Assembly: GCF_014279995.1 (NCBI RefSeq)
Contig: NZ_CP047935.1
Span: forward strand, 1,633,494-1,697,493
Origin: Synechococcus sp. BIOS-E4-1
GTDB lineage: Bacteria; Cyanobacteriota; Cyanobacteriia; PCC-6307; Cyanobiaceae
Reading direction: 5' to 3'
DNA length: 64,000 nucleotides
The position numbers and the translations under genes were made by a program. Of the stretch, positions 55,428 to 64,000 are shown piece after piece; the stretch's first letter is position 1; each line of letters opens with the position of its first letter. Under the pieces are notes generated by a model. That model had not been told where the DNA came from. It worked only from the letters and a program-made list of their open reading frames with translations, and searched no databases.

Positions 55428-56606
55428 ATGGCCCTGCAACCCGCCTCAGGCGTGAGAGATCTCAATCCTCAGCAGGTTCAACGCAATCAGGAACTCAGGG
55501 AAACCCTGGCTGAAGTGTTTCGCCTTTGGGGATACGAGGAAGTCACGCCCCCCAGGATTGAACGGATGGACACGCTCAAAGCGGGAGGAGCCATCGACAG
55601 CCGCGACATTGTGCGACTTGTCTCGGATGAACCCCTGGGGTTGAGACCGGAACTGACAGCCTCCATCGCCCGAGCAGCTTGCACAAGGCTCATGGAGCGT
55701 CAGCGACCGCTGAGACTGTGGAGCTGCGGAACAGTCTTCGAGTCAAGAACAGCCGATGAAGGCGGTCAGTGCATTGAGGAGAACCTGCACTGCGGTGTTG
55801 AGCTGTTCGGAGGCCTGGGTGTTGAGTCGGAGCTTGAATTGTTCAGTCTTTTGTTGGCATCGCTGAAAAGCCTGAACCTGGACAAGTCCCATCAACCGAG
55901 GCTGTTGATCGGGCACACCAATCTGATGGACTTGTTGCTGGAACCATTCGAAGCAAGACAGAGAAACAGGATCCGTGCCTGTCTGAGTCAGTACGACCGC
56001 CTGGGCCTGCAGGAGCTGGGGTTGGAGAATCGTGCCCAAGAGAACCTGGCCTTGTGGCTCGATCGTCGCGGCACCCCCCAGGACATTCTCAACTCACTGT
56101 ATGCGCAGTATCCGAATCAAGAGGTGCTCAGGCAGCTGCAGAGGCTGATCACCCATCTGCATCCCCTTGCTGAGCAGTCGGGACTGCAACTGCAACTTGA
56201 CCCCACATTCCAGCCTCACTACGAGCTTTATGACGGCATCGTGCTGCAACTGGTCTGCCAGGGAACCTCTGCTCCTGTGGTGATAGCCCGCGGCGGACGA
56301 TACGACTCACTGGTCAGGAAACTTGGTGGTGAAGGCGCTGAGGCAACAGGCCTGGGATTCAGCTACTGCGTCGATGACATCAGGGATCTTCCGGGAGACG
56401 CCATCACCACCACCCATGATCAGAGCGCTGCACTGATCTGTTACGGGCCCACTGAAACTCTGGAATCAGCATTGCAACGCCAGATGGCACTCCACCAACA
56501 GGGGAGGATCAGTGTGATTGATCATCGTGCCTGTGGCAGTCATGCTGAAGCGCTCGATCGTTTGAATCAATCGGGCTGTGACTGCCTCGAATGGATCGAT
56601 CACTAA
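55428..56606 (+). CDS. hisZ: ATP phosphoribosyltransferase regulatory subunit
   Basis: HisRS-like paralogue that allosterically supports short-form HisG in the first step of histidine synthesis, 392 residues. Histidyl-synthetase-like motifs remain: VRDLNPQQVQRNQELRETLA, EEVTPPRIERMDTLKAGG, LRPELTASIARAACTRLMER, and VIARGGRYDSLVRKLGGEG. There is no C-terminal anticodon-binding domain. Length and motifs fit HisZ rather than HisS. The C-terminus LNQSGCDCLEWIDH is Cys-bearing. Confidence 0.9.
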   Translation: MALQPASGVRDLNPQQVQRNQELRETLAEVFRLWGYEEVTPPRIERMDTLKAGGAIDSRDIVRLVSDEPLGLRPELTASIARAACTRLMERQRPLRLWSCGTVFESRTADEGGQCIEENLHCGVELFGGLGVESELELFSLLLASLKSLNLDKSHQPRLLIGHTNLMDLLLEPFEARQRNRIRACLSQYDRLGLQELGLENRAQENLALWLDRRGTPQDILNSLYAQYPNQEVLRQLQRLITHLHPLAEQSGLQLQLDPTFQPHYELYDGIVLQLVCQGTSAPVVIARGGRYDSLVRKLGGEGAEATGLGFSYCVDDIRDLPGDAITTTHDQSAALICYGPTETLESALQRQMALHQQGRISVIDHRACGSHAEALDRLNQSGCDCLEWIDH

Positions 56607-56630
56607 GATCGATCGGCGCTGTATGGATGC

Positions 56631-56861
56631 ATGGCGCACACGATCGTGACCGATGTCTGCGAAGGGGCGGCCGATTGCGTTGACGCCTGCCCAGTGGCAT
56701 GCATTACGCCTGGAAACGGTAAAAACACAAAAGGAACTGAGTATTACTGGATTGATTTCGAGACCTGCATTAACTGCAGCGTCTGCCTCCAGATCTGCCC
56801 GATTGAAGGCGCGATCCTGCCAGAGGAACGATCTGAGCTCCAACGCCCCACGCACCGCTGA
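56631..56861 (+). CDS. Bacterial-type ferredoxin (3Fe/4Fe-like)
   Basis: 76-residue ferredoxin. The second cluster motif is complete, CxxCxxCxxxCP in CINCSVCLQICPIEGAI. The first cluster region, DVCEGAADCVDACPVACI, has Cys spacing Cx5Cx3Cx3C, two residues shorter than the classical seven-iron FdxA pattern and without its second Cys. Whether the first site holds a 3Fe-4S or 4Fe-4S cluster is uncertain. It follows hisZ by 24 bases and precedes htpG by 78. Electron partner unknown. Confidence 0.9.
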   Translation: MAHTIVTDVCEGAADCVDACPVACITPGNGKNTKGTEYYWIDFETCINCSVCLQICPIEGAILPEERSELQRPTHR

Positions 56862-56939
56862 CGTTCGGGAAACTCACCAAGCAACCGCTTGATCAGCAGC
56901 ACCCATCATGACTAATTTTCAGCAAGCTCATGCGTGCTG

Positions 56940-58841
56940 ATGTCGGTGCTTGAACAGGGTCAGATTCAGATCCATACCGAAAACATTTTTCCAATCATCA
57001 AGAAGGCCGTTTATTCAGGCCACGAAGTATTTCTAAGAGAACTGGTCAGCAATGGGACTGATGCCATCAGCAAACGCCGCATGGCAGCGATGGCAGGCGA
57101 CTGTTCTGAAGGAGATGAGGGTCTGATCAATATCACTGTTGATCGAGAAGCAAAGACAGTCAGAATCAGCGACAACGGAATCGGGATGACTGCCGATGAA
57201 GTGAAAAAGTACATCAACCAGGTGGCATTTTCCAGTGCGGAGGATTTCCTGGAGAAATACAAACAGGAATCAGACGCCATTATTGGCCATTTCGGTCTTG
57301 GATTTTACTCCAGCTTCATGGTTGCCAAAGAGGTGGAGTTGATCACCCGCTCAGCGCGCCCAGACAGTGAAGCAGTTCGCTGGATCTGCGACGGATCTCC
57401 CGCTTTCAAACTGGAGAGTCACGAAAGAACTGAGCCTGGTACAGACGTCATCCTCCACTTAATGGAGGATGAACTTGAGTATCTGGAGCCTGCAAGGTTA
57501 CGCACACTGATCACTCAGTACTGCGACTTCATGCCCATCGATGTCCAACTCGAGGGCGAAAGTGTCAACAAAAGGAATCCAGCCTGGAGAAGAAATCCCA
57601 GAGAGATGTCCGACCAGGATTATATCGACCTTTACCACTATCTCTATCCTTTCCAGGGAGACCCACTGCTCTGGGTTCACTTAAATACTGACTATCCCTA
57701 TACACTGCAGGGGATCCTGTTCTTCCCTCAATCCGTAGGACGAGCAGACTGGGAAAAAGGTGATATTCGCTTGTACTGCAATCAGGTTTATGTCAGCGAT
57801 TCAATCAAAGAAATTGTTCCGCGTTATCTCCTGCCTTTGAGAGGAGTCATTGACTCCCCTGACATTCCTTTGAATGTCAGCAGAAGCGCACTTCAAACTG
57901 ATCGAAAAGTCAGATCGATTGGCAATTTTGTTGCCAAGAAAGTAGCTGACCGTTTAAAAAATCTGAAAAAAGATCAACCTGAACAATACGCTGAAGCCTG
58001 GGACTCTCTGGCACCATTTGTAAAAATTGGTGCGATGGAAGACGATAAGTTCGCTGAGCAAGTATCCGAGTTGATCTTGTTCACAACCACTGCAGAAGCA
58101 TCGGAAGGAGAGGCAGATCCCATCAAGGCAGCAGAAAAAAATTACACAACACTGACGTCCTATCAGGGCAGACTTTCAGACACGCAATCCAAAAGAATTC
58201 TGTATTGCACTGATGAAGTCGCCCAGGCGGGTGCCTTGTCGCTTTGGAAAAGCCAGGGTGCTGAGGTGATTTTCGCCGAAACGGTCATCGATAGTCAGTT
58301 TCTGCCCTGGCTGGAGGCAACGAATGATCAGTTCAAATTCCAAAGAGTGGATGCGGAGCTGGACGAGAGTCTTCGCGATGAGAAACCTGAAATCAGTGAC
58401 CAGGATGGTGAAACGCAGAGTGAATCAATTCGAAGCCTGATCAAAGAAGCACTCAACAATGACAAAGTCACAATTCAGGTGCAGGCGTTGAAAGGAGGTG
58501 AAGACGCTCCACCAGCAATGATCCTGCTTCCGGAGCAGATGCGACGCATGAATGACATGGGAGCTCTGATGGAACAACGCCTGCCAGGCTTGCCTGACCA
58601 TCACGTGCTGCTGATCAACCGTCGGCATCCACTTGTCGAAGGACTGCTGAGACTGTCTGCGGGTGGTGTTCTTGTCGGAACCGAACAGTCCTCTCCGAGC
58701 AAACGACTGGCTTCGGAGCTCGCTTTGCATCTCTACGACATGGCACGTCTAGGCGTGGGTGGACTGGAACCCAATGAACTGGCAGGCTTCCAGTCACGCA
58801 GCGCCAAGCTGATGTCAGAGCTTGTGAGTAAAGGGACCTGA
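56940..58841 (+). CDS. htpG: Hsp90 chaperone HtpG
   Basis: Bacterial Hsp90 of about 633 residues. N-terminal ATP site motifs: [36 protein letters not shown] and [18 protein letters not shown]. Middle domain: [20 protein letters not shown], then [14 protein letters not shown]. The C-terminal dimerisation region includes [20 protein letters not shown]. The ATG at 56940 is preferred over a GTG two codons upstream. Codon use is more AT-rich than in upstream genes. Confidence 0.96.
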   Translation: MSVLEQGQIQIHTENIFPIIKKAVYSGHEVFLRELVSNGTDAISKRRMAAMAGDCSEGDEGLINITVDREAKTVRISDNGIGMTADEVKKYINQVAFSSAEDFLEKYKQESDAIIGHFGLGFYSSFMVAKEVELITRSARPDSEAVRWICDGSPAFKLESHERTEPGTDVILHLMEDELEYLEPARLRTLITQYCDFMPIDVQLEGESVNKRNPAWRRNPREMSDQDYIDLYHYLYPFQGDPLLWVHLNTDYPYTLQGILFFPQSVGRADWEKGDIRLYCNQVYVSDSIKEIVPRYLLPLRGVIDSPDIPLNVSRSALQTDRKVRSIGNFVAKKVADRLKNLKKDQPEQYAEAWDSLAPFVKIGAMEDDKFAEQVSELILFTTTAEASEGEADPIKAAEKNYTTLTSYQGRLSDTQSKRILYCTDEVAQAGALSLWKSQGAEVIFAETVIDSQFLPWLEATNDQFKFQRVDAELDESLRDEKPEISDQDGETQSESIRSLIKEALNNDKVTIQVQALKGGEDAPPAMILLPEQMRRMNDMGALMEQRLPGLPDHHVLLINRRHPLVEGLLRLSAGGVLVGTEQSSPSKRLASELALHLYDMARLGVGGLEPNELAGFQSRSAKLMSELVSKGT

Positions 58842-58902
58842 CCAGGTCTGTTTGCTAAGTTGTCTTCTTGGCCATTGGCCTCTGAATCAAAGGATCGTCA
58901 TC

Positions 58903-59139
58903 ATGTCCCGGGTGTGTCAGCTCACTGGTACGCGTGCCAACAACGGAATGGCAGTGAGCCACTCCCATATCAGAACGAAAAAGCTGCAACAGGCCAATCT
59001 TCAGCAGCGCCGTCTCTGGTGGGCTGAGGGAAACCGCTGGGTGAACCTTCGGATCACGACCCGTGCTCTCAAGACCATCCAGAAGAAAGGCCTTGGTGCT
59101 TACGCCAAGTCTCTTGGCATCGACCTGGCCAAAGTCTGA
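58903..59139 (+). CDS. rpmB: 50S ribosomal protein L28
   Basis: 78-residue ribosomal protein. [40 protein letters not shown] and a basic end [20 protein letters not shown] fit L28. The longer open frame starting at 58852 is not needed: the ATG at 58903 gives the normal length. Confidence 0.97.
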   Translation: MSRVCQLTGTRANNGMAVSHSHIRTKKLQQANLQQRRLWWAEGNRWVNLRITTRALKTIQKKGLGAYAKSLGIDLAKV

Positions 59140-59151
59140 ATCATTACCGAC

Positions 59152-59724
59152 ATGCCTCAGTTTGGACTGAAGCGTCGAGACTTTCTCGGCATCACAGTAA
59201 CTGGGGCAGCGGCTCTGCTATGCAAACCGTTTAAGGCCAGAGCACTTGGCGGCAAACTTCCTGAAATAGGTGACCAAGCACCCGATTTTGATCTACCAGG
59301 CACCCTGGGTGGAGGTCCCTCAAAAGATTGGAGTCTGGAAAACTGGTCCGGCCGCTGGTTGGTTCTTTATTTTTATCCAAGAGATTTCACATCCGGTTGC
59401 ACAATTGAAGCTCACGGATTCCAGGAATCCCTGAAAGAATTCAACGAGCATCAGTGCGACATCGCAGCTGTTTCAGCTGACAGCGTTGATGATCACGAAT
59501 CATTCTGCAGCAGCGAAGGACTTGACTTCACCTTATTATCCGACCCCGAAGGCAAGGTGAGTCGCCAATACGGCTCGTGGATGGCTCCTTACTCACTTCG
59601 ACATACGTTTTTGATCGATCCCAAAGGTGTTTTACGTGCTCGCTGGACTGGTGTTAGACCAGTTGGCCATGCACAGGACGTGCTAAATACTTTGGTGTCT
59701 GAACAGAGTCATTCCATTGCTTAA
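59152..59724 (+). CDS. PrxQ/BCP-type peroxiredoxin with Tat signal
   Basis: Thiol peroxidase of 190 residues reducing hydroperoxides. The N-terminus carries a twin-arginine signal (KRRDFLGITVTGAAALL), so export to lumen or periplasm in folded form is likely. The peroxidatic Cys is in YPRDFTSGCTIEAHGFQ; the usual PrxQ partner Cys five residues later is replaced by a non-Cys. Other cysteines lie in NEHQCDIAAV and ESFCSSEGLDF, which may act instead. Preceded closely by rpmB (12 bases). Confidence 0.88.
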   Translation: MPQFGLKRRDFLGITVTGAAALLCKPFKARALGGKLPEIGDQAPDFDLPGTLGGGPSKDWSLENWSGRWLVLYFYPRDFTSGCTIEAHGFQESLKEFNEHQCDIAAVSADSVDDHESFCSSEGLDFTLLSDPEGKVSRQYGSWMAPYSLRHTFLIDPKGVLRARWTGVRPVGHAQDVLNTLVSEQSHSIA

Positions 59725-59784
59725 CAGAAACTCTGATGAGCCGAATATTGGAGTTAAACCAAAATCATCTGGGAGTTGATCCAA

Positions 59785-61275
59785 ATGAATTTGAGCATAG
59801 GCAGCAGTAATTTCATTATTCTTTATCATCGGACGCCATTCGATGAAGCAAAAGACGAAGCAGGGAAAAGAATCTGGCGCGACCAGAAAAGTCCGAATGG
59901 AATTATTCCTACTCTGAGAAACCTCTTTAGGGACCGAGACAACGGAACCTGGATTGCATGGCGTCAGGTGGATGACCTGAGCAATGCTGAAGACGAAAGA
60001 ATCGCGATGGATGAACCAGCTTCATTCACGTTGAGACGAATACCTTTAGAACAGGCACAGATCTCAAGCTTTTACCACGTCACTTCAAAAGAATCTTTCT
60101 GGCCAATTCTACACACATTCCCAAACTTCTTTAATGTCAACAATACAGATTGGAGTATTTTCGAAGAGGTTAATCAACGGTTTGCCAACGCAGCCTGCTC
60201 AGAAGCAGCTCCCGGTGCCACAGTTTGGGTCCACGATTACAACCTATGGCTTGTTCCGGGGTACATTCGTAGCAAACGTCAAGACCTAAAAATTGCTTTT
60301 TTTCATCACACGCCATTTCCCAGTAGTGATGTTTTCTCAATTCTTCCATGGCGGAAGCAAATCCTGGAAAGCCTACTCAGTTGTGACGTGGTTGGCTTTC
60401 ACATTCCACGCTACACAGAGAATTTCGCAAGGGCCGCAAATTGTCTTTTAGGTGTGGAAAAAGGAGAAAAAAAAAGCGTTCCGCTTCGATTTCTTGGTTG
60501 CGGCTCCGCACTGACGGAACCATCTGAAACACCCTGGCTGAACTATCGAGGACGAAAAGTCCGTCTTTTGTCATCTCCGGTCGGAACATCTCCCGACGTC
60601 ATTCAAGCACTGACAAAAGATTCACATGTTCAGCATTTATCAGAGCGAATTGACGAAGACACAAAAAAAGGAAGAAAGCTCATCCTTTCTGCAAGCAGAG
60701 TCGATTACACAAAAGGAAATGAGGAGTTATTGTTAGCCTTCGAGCGACTTCTTGAACGTCGGCCTGATCTTCACGGGAAAGTTGTTCTGATGCTGGCTTG
60801 CGTCGCCGCCGCTTCAGGCATGCGCATCTATGAAGATACGCAGCGACTGATTGAAGAAACAGCTGGTCGTATCAACGGACGCTTCAGCAAAATTGACTGG
60901 GTTCCAATTCGATTTTCAACACGCAGAATTCCTTACGAAGAAATGGTGGCGTGGTTTTCACAAGCAGATATCTGTTGGATCACCCCACTGCGTGACGGAC
61001 TCAATCTCGTAGCCAAGGAATATGCCGCTGCCAGGAAAGGGCAGGCTGGAGTTCTCGTGCTTTCTGAATTCACAGGAGCTTCTGTGATTCTTGATGGCGC
61101 AGTTTTGACCAATCCCTATTCGCACAAGCAAATGGATACTGCGATTGATTCAGCTATTGATATGCCCACATCAGAACAAATAGAGAGGATGGAGAAAATG
61201 AGTTCTGCTGTTGAAACATACACAGTTTCGGACTGGGCTGATGAACAAATGGGTGCACTCGAGATCAAGGAGTAA
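59785..61275 (+). CDS. ggpS: Glucosylglycerol-phosphate synthase
   Basis: GT20-family glycosyltransferase, about 496 residues, joining ADP-glucose and glycerol-3-phosphate to make the osmolyte precursor glucosylglycerol-phosphate. Seen: ATVWVHDYNLWLVPGYIRSK, IAFFHHTPFPSSDVFSILPW, LSASRVDYTKGNEELLLAF, and WITPLRDGLNLVAKEYAAA with EFTGASVILDGAVLTNP. These also fit trehalose-phosphate synthases, but GgpS is favoured by the adjacent ggtB/C/D-like genes. A GGGAG ribosome-binding site precedes the ATG at 59785. No stpA phosphatase gene lies within the window. Confidence 0.9.
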   Translation: MNLSIGSSNFIILYHRTPFDEAKDEAGKRIWRDQKSPNGIIPTLRNLFRDRDNGTWIAWRQVDDLSNAEDERIAMDEPASFTLRRIPLEQAQISSFYHVTSKESFWPILHTFPNFFNVNNTDWSIFEEVNQRFANAACSEAAPGATVWVHDYNLWLVPGYIRSKRQDLKIAFFHHTPFPSSDVFSILPWRKQILESLLSCDVVGFHIPRYTENFARAANCLLGVEKGEKKSVPLRFLGCGSALTEPSETPWLNYRGRKVRLLSSPVGTSPDVIQALTKDSHVQHLSERIDEDTKKGRKLILSASRVDYTKGNEELLLAFERLLERRPDLHGKVVLMLACVAAASGMRIYEDTQRLIEETAGRINGRFSKIDWVPIRFSTRRIPYEEMVAWFSQADICWITPLRDGLNLVAKEYAAARKGQAGVLVLSEFTGASVILDGAVLTNPYSHKQMDTAIDSAIDMPTSEQIERMEKMSSAVETYTVSDWADEQMGALEIKE

Positions 61276-61279
61276 AACA

Positions 61280-62557
61280 GTGCTCTGGATTAGGCAGCGA
61301 TCGTTCAAACTGTTGATGATTTCCGTCATCGTAATTGCCAGTGGTCTTTTGGGGATTTCTGTTGCCGCAAGGCAACCAGACCACGTCTCCATCCTGATGC
61401 CGGCTCCATTTGCTGATTCAACTGCTGAGCTGGTCAAAAGCTTTAATCAACAACACCAGGGCCGAATTCATCTGAATGTGATCAGGGGACCTCTAGAAAC
61501 CGAGGCAATCTCAGACCTGGCAATCAGCAGTCTTTTATTGGGGGATACGCCTTTTGACGGACTGCTGATGGACGTGACCTGGGTACCGAAATATGCAAAG
61601 GCGGGCTGGCTTGAATCCCTTGACAGCTATTTCACCAATGAGGAGGTGAACGCTCTTGCCACAGGTGCCAGTGAAGGGAACCATTACCAGGGATCACTGC
61701 TGCGTTGGCCGCTGACTGCTGACATCGGCCTTCTTTATTGGCGCACTGACCTGATGGATCAGCCTCCTCAGACTCCCCAGGACCTGGAAAACATCAGTAA
61801 GTCACTTCAGTCAAGCGGCAGAATCCCCTATGGCTATGTGTGGCAGGGCAAACAATACGAGGGACTCAGCTGTGTTTTTCTTGAAATCATTGATGGCTTC
61901 GGTGGTGAATGGTTTTCACCCGAAACCGGAAGGATTGGCTTGGATAAACCACCAGGAGTTGCTGCTGCACAATGGCTCGATGAGCTGATTCAACAAGGGA
62001 TCAGTCCACGAGCCGTCACCAACTATATGGAAACTGAGGCTTTGCAGAGCTTCAAATCTGGCCAGGCAGCATTCATGCGCAACTGGCCTTATGCCTGGGC
62101 TGAATTACAAAAGAACGACAGTCTGGTGAGAAATAAAGTAGGAATTACCACCATGGTGGCACAAACAGGTCATCAACCTGCAGCAACATTGGGAAGCTGG
62201 GGATTAAGCCTTTTGAAGGGATCAGCAAATCCTGAATCAACCGTTGAAGCTTTTAAATTTCTCACCAGTGAAGAATCCCAATATTATTTATATACCAAAT
62301 ACGGATATACACCAACACAAAGAGCCGTCTTCAATGATCAGAACCTGCTGAAAAACAATCCTTCATTGCAATCCATCGGTGAAGCATTGTCGTATGCCCG
62401 CTCCAGACCAGAAACTCCCCTCTATGCACAGATCAGCGATGTTTTGCAGAGAAAACTAAGTGGCACGCTCACGGGAATGACAGAGCCTCCAGCAGGAATG
62501 CAACAAGCAGAGCGATCCACAAGTCAGGTGCTTGAAGCAGCAGGAGCAGCTCCCTAA
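61280..62557 (+). CDS. ggtB: Glucosylglycerol/sugar ABC transporter substrate-binding protein
   Basis: Extracytoplasmic solute-binding protein, family 1, 425 residues. Start is a GTG at 61280, supported by AAGGAG seven bases upstream, just past the ggpS stop (61273-61275). The N-terminus RSFKLLMISVIVIASGLLGI is a signal sequence or anchor without a lipobox Cys, so this is not an obvious lipoprotein. Family features follow: FADSTAELVKSFNQQHQGRI, TWVPKYAKAGWLESLDSYFT, GQAAFMRNWPYAWAELQKND. The ggpS-ggtB order recalls the Synechocystis glucosylglycerol locus. Substrate is inferred from context. Confidence 0.85.
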   Translation: MLWIRQRSFKLLMISVIVIASGLLGISVAARQPDHVSILMPAPFADSTAELVKSFNQQHQGRIHLNVIRGPLETEAISDLAISSLLLGDTPFDGLLMDVTWVPKYAKAGWLESLDSYFTNEEVNALATGASEGNHYQGSLLRWPLTADIGLLYWRTDLMDQPPQTPQDLENISKSLQSSGRIPYGYVWQGKQYEGLSCVFLEIIDGFGGEWFSPETGRIGLDKPPGVAAAQWLDELIQQGISPRAVTNYMETEALQSFKSGQAAFMRNWPYAWAELQKNDSLVRNKVGITTMVAQTGHQPAATLGSWGLSLLKGSANPESTVEAFKFLTSEESQYYLYTKYGYTPTQRAVFNDQNLLKNNPSLQSIGEALSYARSRPETPLYAQISDVLQRKLSGTLTGMTEPPAGMQQAERSTSQVLEAAGAAP

Positions 62558-63432
62558 TGCCATTGCTGATCCTGCTGATTCCGTCTCTGATCTTTCTGCT
62601 TGCGGTGTTTGCGTTACCGCTATTTCGCTATGTCTGGCTCAGCTTCCATGCAGATTCGGTGATGACAGGTCTGGTGGCCCTCCCGAATCAGGGAGCCAAC
62701 TGGCAGCGGTTCATTCAGGACGCCCGTTACTGGCAGGACCTGCTGCAGACCCTTCGCTTTTCCTTTGTCTCAGTGACGGCTGAAGTCGTGCTCGGCTTGA
62801 TCATTGCCTTGATCCTCAATCAGCCGTTACGAAAGCGAGCACTGATCAGATCATCCTCATTGATTCCATGGGCCCTGCCCACAACAGTGATGGCTCTTGG
62901 CTGGAGATGGATCTTCAACACTCCCTACGGACCCATTGACCGACTGATGCAATCAGGATTGGGACGATCCCTCAATGCTCTGGGGGAACCATCCATTGCA
63001 TGGATCACCACCGTCTACGCCGATATCTGGAAAACAACTCCATTCGTGGCGCTGATTCTGCTTGCTGGCCTGCAGACCATTCCTTCAGATCTCTACGAAG
63101 CAGCAAAACTGGAAGGAGCAGGTCCCTGGATTTGCCTGCGGCGCATCACAATCCCTCTTCTGCTTCCTTACCTGGGTCTTGCACTGATGTTCCGTCTTGC
63201 GCAAGCCTTCGGAGTCTTTGATCTCGTGCAGGTGATGACTGGGGGTGGTCCGGCGAGCAGTACGGAGAGCATTGCTCTCTATGCCTATTGGAATGCTTTG
63301 CGGTTTCTCGATTTTGGGTACAGCGCCACCATCATGATTGGCAGCTTCGTGATTCTCAGTTCACTGATTGTCATTGCATGGCTCGTGATCACAGCAGTGA
63401 GGAGCAGATCTGCAGGAGCCTTCGCCAAATGA
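62557..63432 (+). CDS. ggtC: ABC transporter permease (GgtC-like)
   Basis: Membrane subunit of a family-1 sugar importer, 291 residues. Six hydrophobic helices, beginning LLILLIPSLIFLLAVFALPL, and the coupling EAA loop LYEAAKLEGAGPWICLRRIT. The start overlaps the ggtB stop by 1 base (TAATG). Predicted to import glucosylglycerol with GgtD; the ATPase GgtA is not seen in the window. Confidence 0.88.
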   Translation: MPLLILLIPSLIFLLAVFALPLFRYVWLSFHADSVMTGLVALPNQGANWQRFIQDARYWQDLLQTLRFSFVSVTAEVVLGLIIALILNQPLRKRALIRSSSLIPWALPTTVMALGWRWIFNTPYGPIDRLMQSGLGRSLNALGEPSIAWITTVYADIWKTTPFVALILLAGLQTIPSDLYEAAKLEGAGPWICLRRITIPLLLPYLGLALMFRLAQAFGVFDLVQVMTGGGPASSTESIALYAYWNALRFLDFGYSATIMIGSFVILSSLIVIAWLVITAVRSRSAGAFAK

Positions 63433-64000
63433 AAGCAGCACGTTTCGTGATTATTGCTTTGTTGATCTGGTCACTCGGTCCATTGGCTTGGCAGCTTTAC
63501 ACCTCCTTCTGCACTGATCAAGCACTAGTCACACCATTTGCATCAATGGATCAGCGTTGGACACTCGCTCATTATCAAAGTGTTCTGCAAAGTAATCCGC
63601 CTTTCATTCGCTATCTTCTCAATAGCTTGTTCGCAGGAGGGATCTCCACAGTCCTCACGCTGTTATTGGCAATCCCTGCAGGTTATAGCCTAAGCAAGCT
63701 TGGACAACGAAGTGCACTGATCATCAAATGTCTGTTGATTGGTTGCGCGCTATTCCCCTATGTTTTGCTCTTTCTGGCATTGCTGGAAATCGCCCGATAT
63801 CTTCAACTTGGAAACAGTCTGCTGGCACTTGCTATTCCCTATGCAGCACTATCGCAACCTCTGGCCGTTCTCCTGCTCACAAATGCATTTTCCGATCTTC
63901 CTCCGGAACTCGAAGATGCTGGCAGGGTCGAAGGATTAAGCGTTTTACAACGATTTCGGTGGATCTTACTTCCACTCATTTCTCCAGCGATTGCCAGCAC
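63429..64000 (+). CDS. ggtD: ABC transporter permease (GgtD-like), cut by window end
   Basis: Second permease, starting at the ATG at 63429, which overlaps the ggtC stop by 4 bases (ATGA). The frame is open to the window end, giving 190 residues. It begins MKAARFVIIALLIWSLGPLA, contains helices such as FAGGISTVLTLLLAIPAGYS and AALSQPLAVLLLTNAF, and ends with the EAA-type loop LEDAGRVEGLSVLQRFRWIL. Reads as the partner of ggtC; the 3' end lies outside the window. Confidence 0.88.
   Translation, partial: MKAARFVIIALLIWSLGPLAWQLYTSFCTDQALVTPFASMDQRWTLAHYQSVLQSNPPFIRYLLNSLFAGGISTVLTLLLAIPAGYSLSKLGQRSALIIKCLLIGCALFPYVLLFLALLEIARYLQLGNSLLALAIPYAALSQPLAVLLLTNAFSDLPPELEDAGRVEGLSVLQRFRWILLPLISPAIAS

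Noticed and set aside
59785-61275. Trehalose-6-phosphate synthase
   Set aside because: Same GT20 fold, but the adjoining ggtBCD-like genes point to glucosylglycerol; not fully excluded.
1-64000. CRISPR arrays, insertion sequences, prophage or integrase genes
   Set aside because: No regularly spaced repeats, transposase or integrase motifs were seen on either strand.

Overview
This window reads as a piece of the core chromosome of a marine picocyanobacterium, most likely a phycobilisome-bearing Synechococcus rather than Prochlorococcus. The evidence is an allophycocyanin-B (ApcD) gene, Ycf35, a HemJ-type protoporphyrinogen oxidase, a cyanobacterial Hfq close to dapF and leuS, several DUF families common in cyanobacteria (DUF3370, DUF4090, DUF4330, DUF1995, DUF3110), and a glucosylglycerol-phosphate synthase beside a sugar ABC transporter. 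By eye the base composition is moderately GC-rich. The stretches 31.9-33.2 kb, pstA/pstB and htpG through ggpS are more AT-rich. I see no rRNA, CRISPR array, transposase, integrase or prophage; the only RNA gene I can support is one tRNA-Ser(GGA).

Layout. 0-7.7 kb: the 3' part of pheT, an RNA uracil methyltransferase, apcD, a 678-base stretch without a gene, a ribbon-helix-helix/J-domain fusion, a secreted DUF3370 protein and a group 3 sigma factor. 7.7-11.4 kb: ATP adenylyltransferase, SpoIID/LytB protein, an SDR, DUF2237 and small conserved proteins. 11.4-19.8 kb: metH, ilvE and cobN, linking B12-dependent methionine synthesis with a cobaltochelatase subunit. 19.9-29.6 kb: a disordered protein, PHP phosphoesterase, HemJ, a repair block (photolyase, small secreted protein, UvrC), CoaD, a Cdv3-like coiled-coil protein, PBP4, DUF4330 and DUF1995. 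29.6-38 kb: cysteine desulfurase, dapF with an unusual tail, an AT-rich island of orphan small genes, hfq, leuS and pgi. 38-48 kb: a murein-enzyme-like cluster, M61 peptidase, ycf35, purN, argC, ribBA, cyclophilin, mtnP, murQ and DUF3110. 48-54 kb: dnaJ/dnaK, pstCAB and tRNA-Ser. 54-59.7 kb: two ferredoxins, an inositol-phosphatase-family protein, hisZ, htpG, rpmB and a Tat-type PrxQ. 59.8-64 kb: ggpS followed by ggtB, ggtC and a ggtD cut off by the window end; together they would make and retrieve the osmolyte glucosylglycerol.

Most genes are housekeeping and tightly packed, with many 1-25 nt start/stop overlaps. I found no clear new defence or mobile system. The least explained items are the RHH/J-domain fusion, the gene-free gap after apcD, the orphan genes between dapF and hfq (including a 56-residue ORF at 32089-32259), the DapF C-terminal tail, and the small secreted protein between uvrC and the photolyase. 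Product names rest on motif and family recognition by eye, and start codons are judged by eye.
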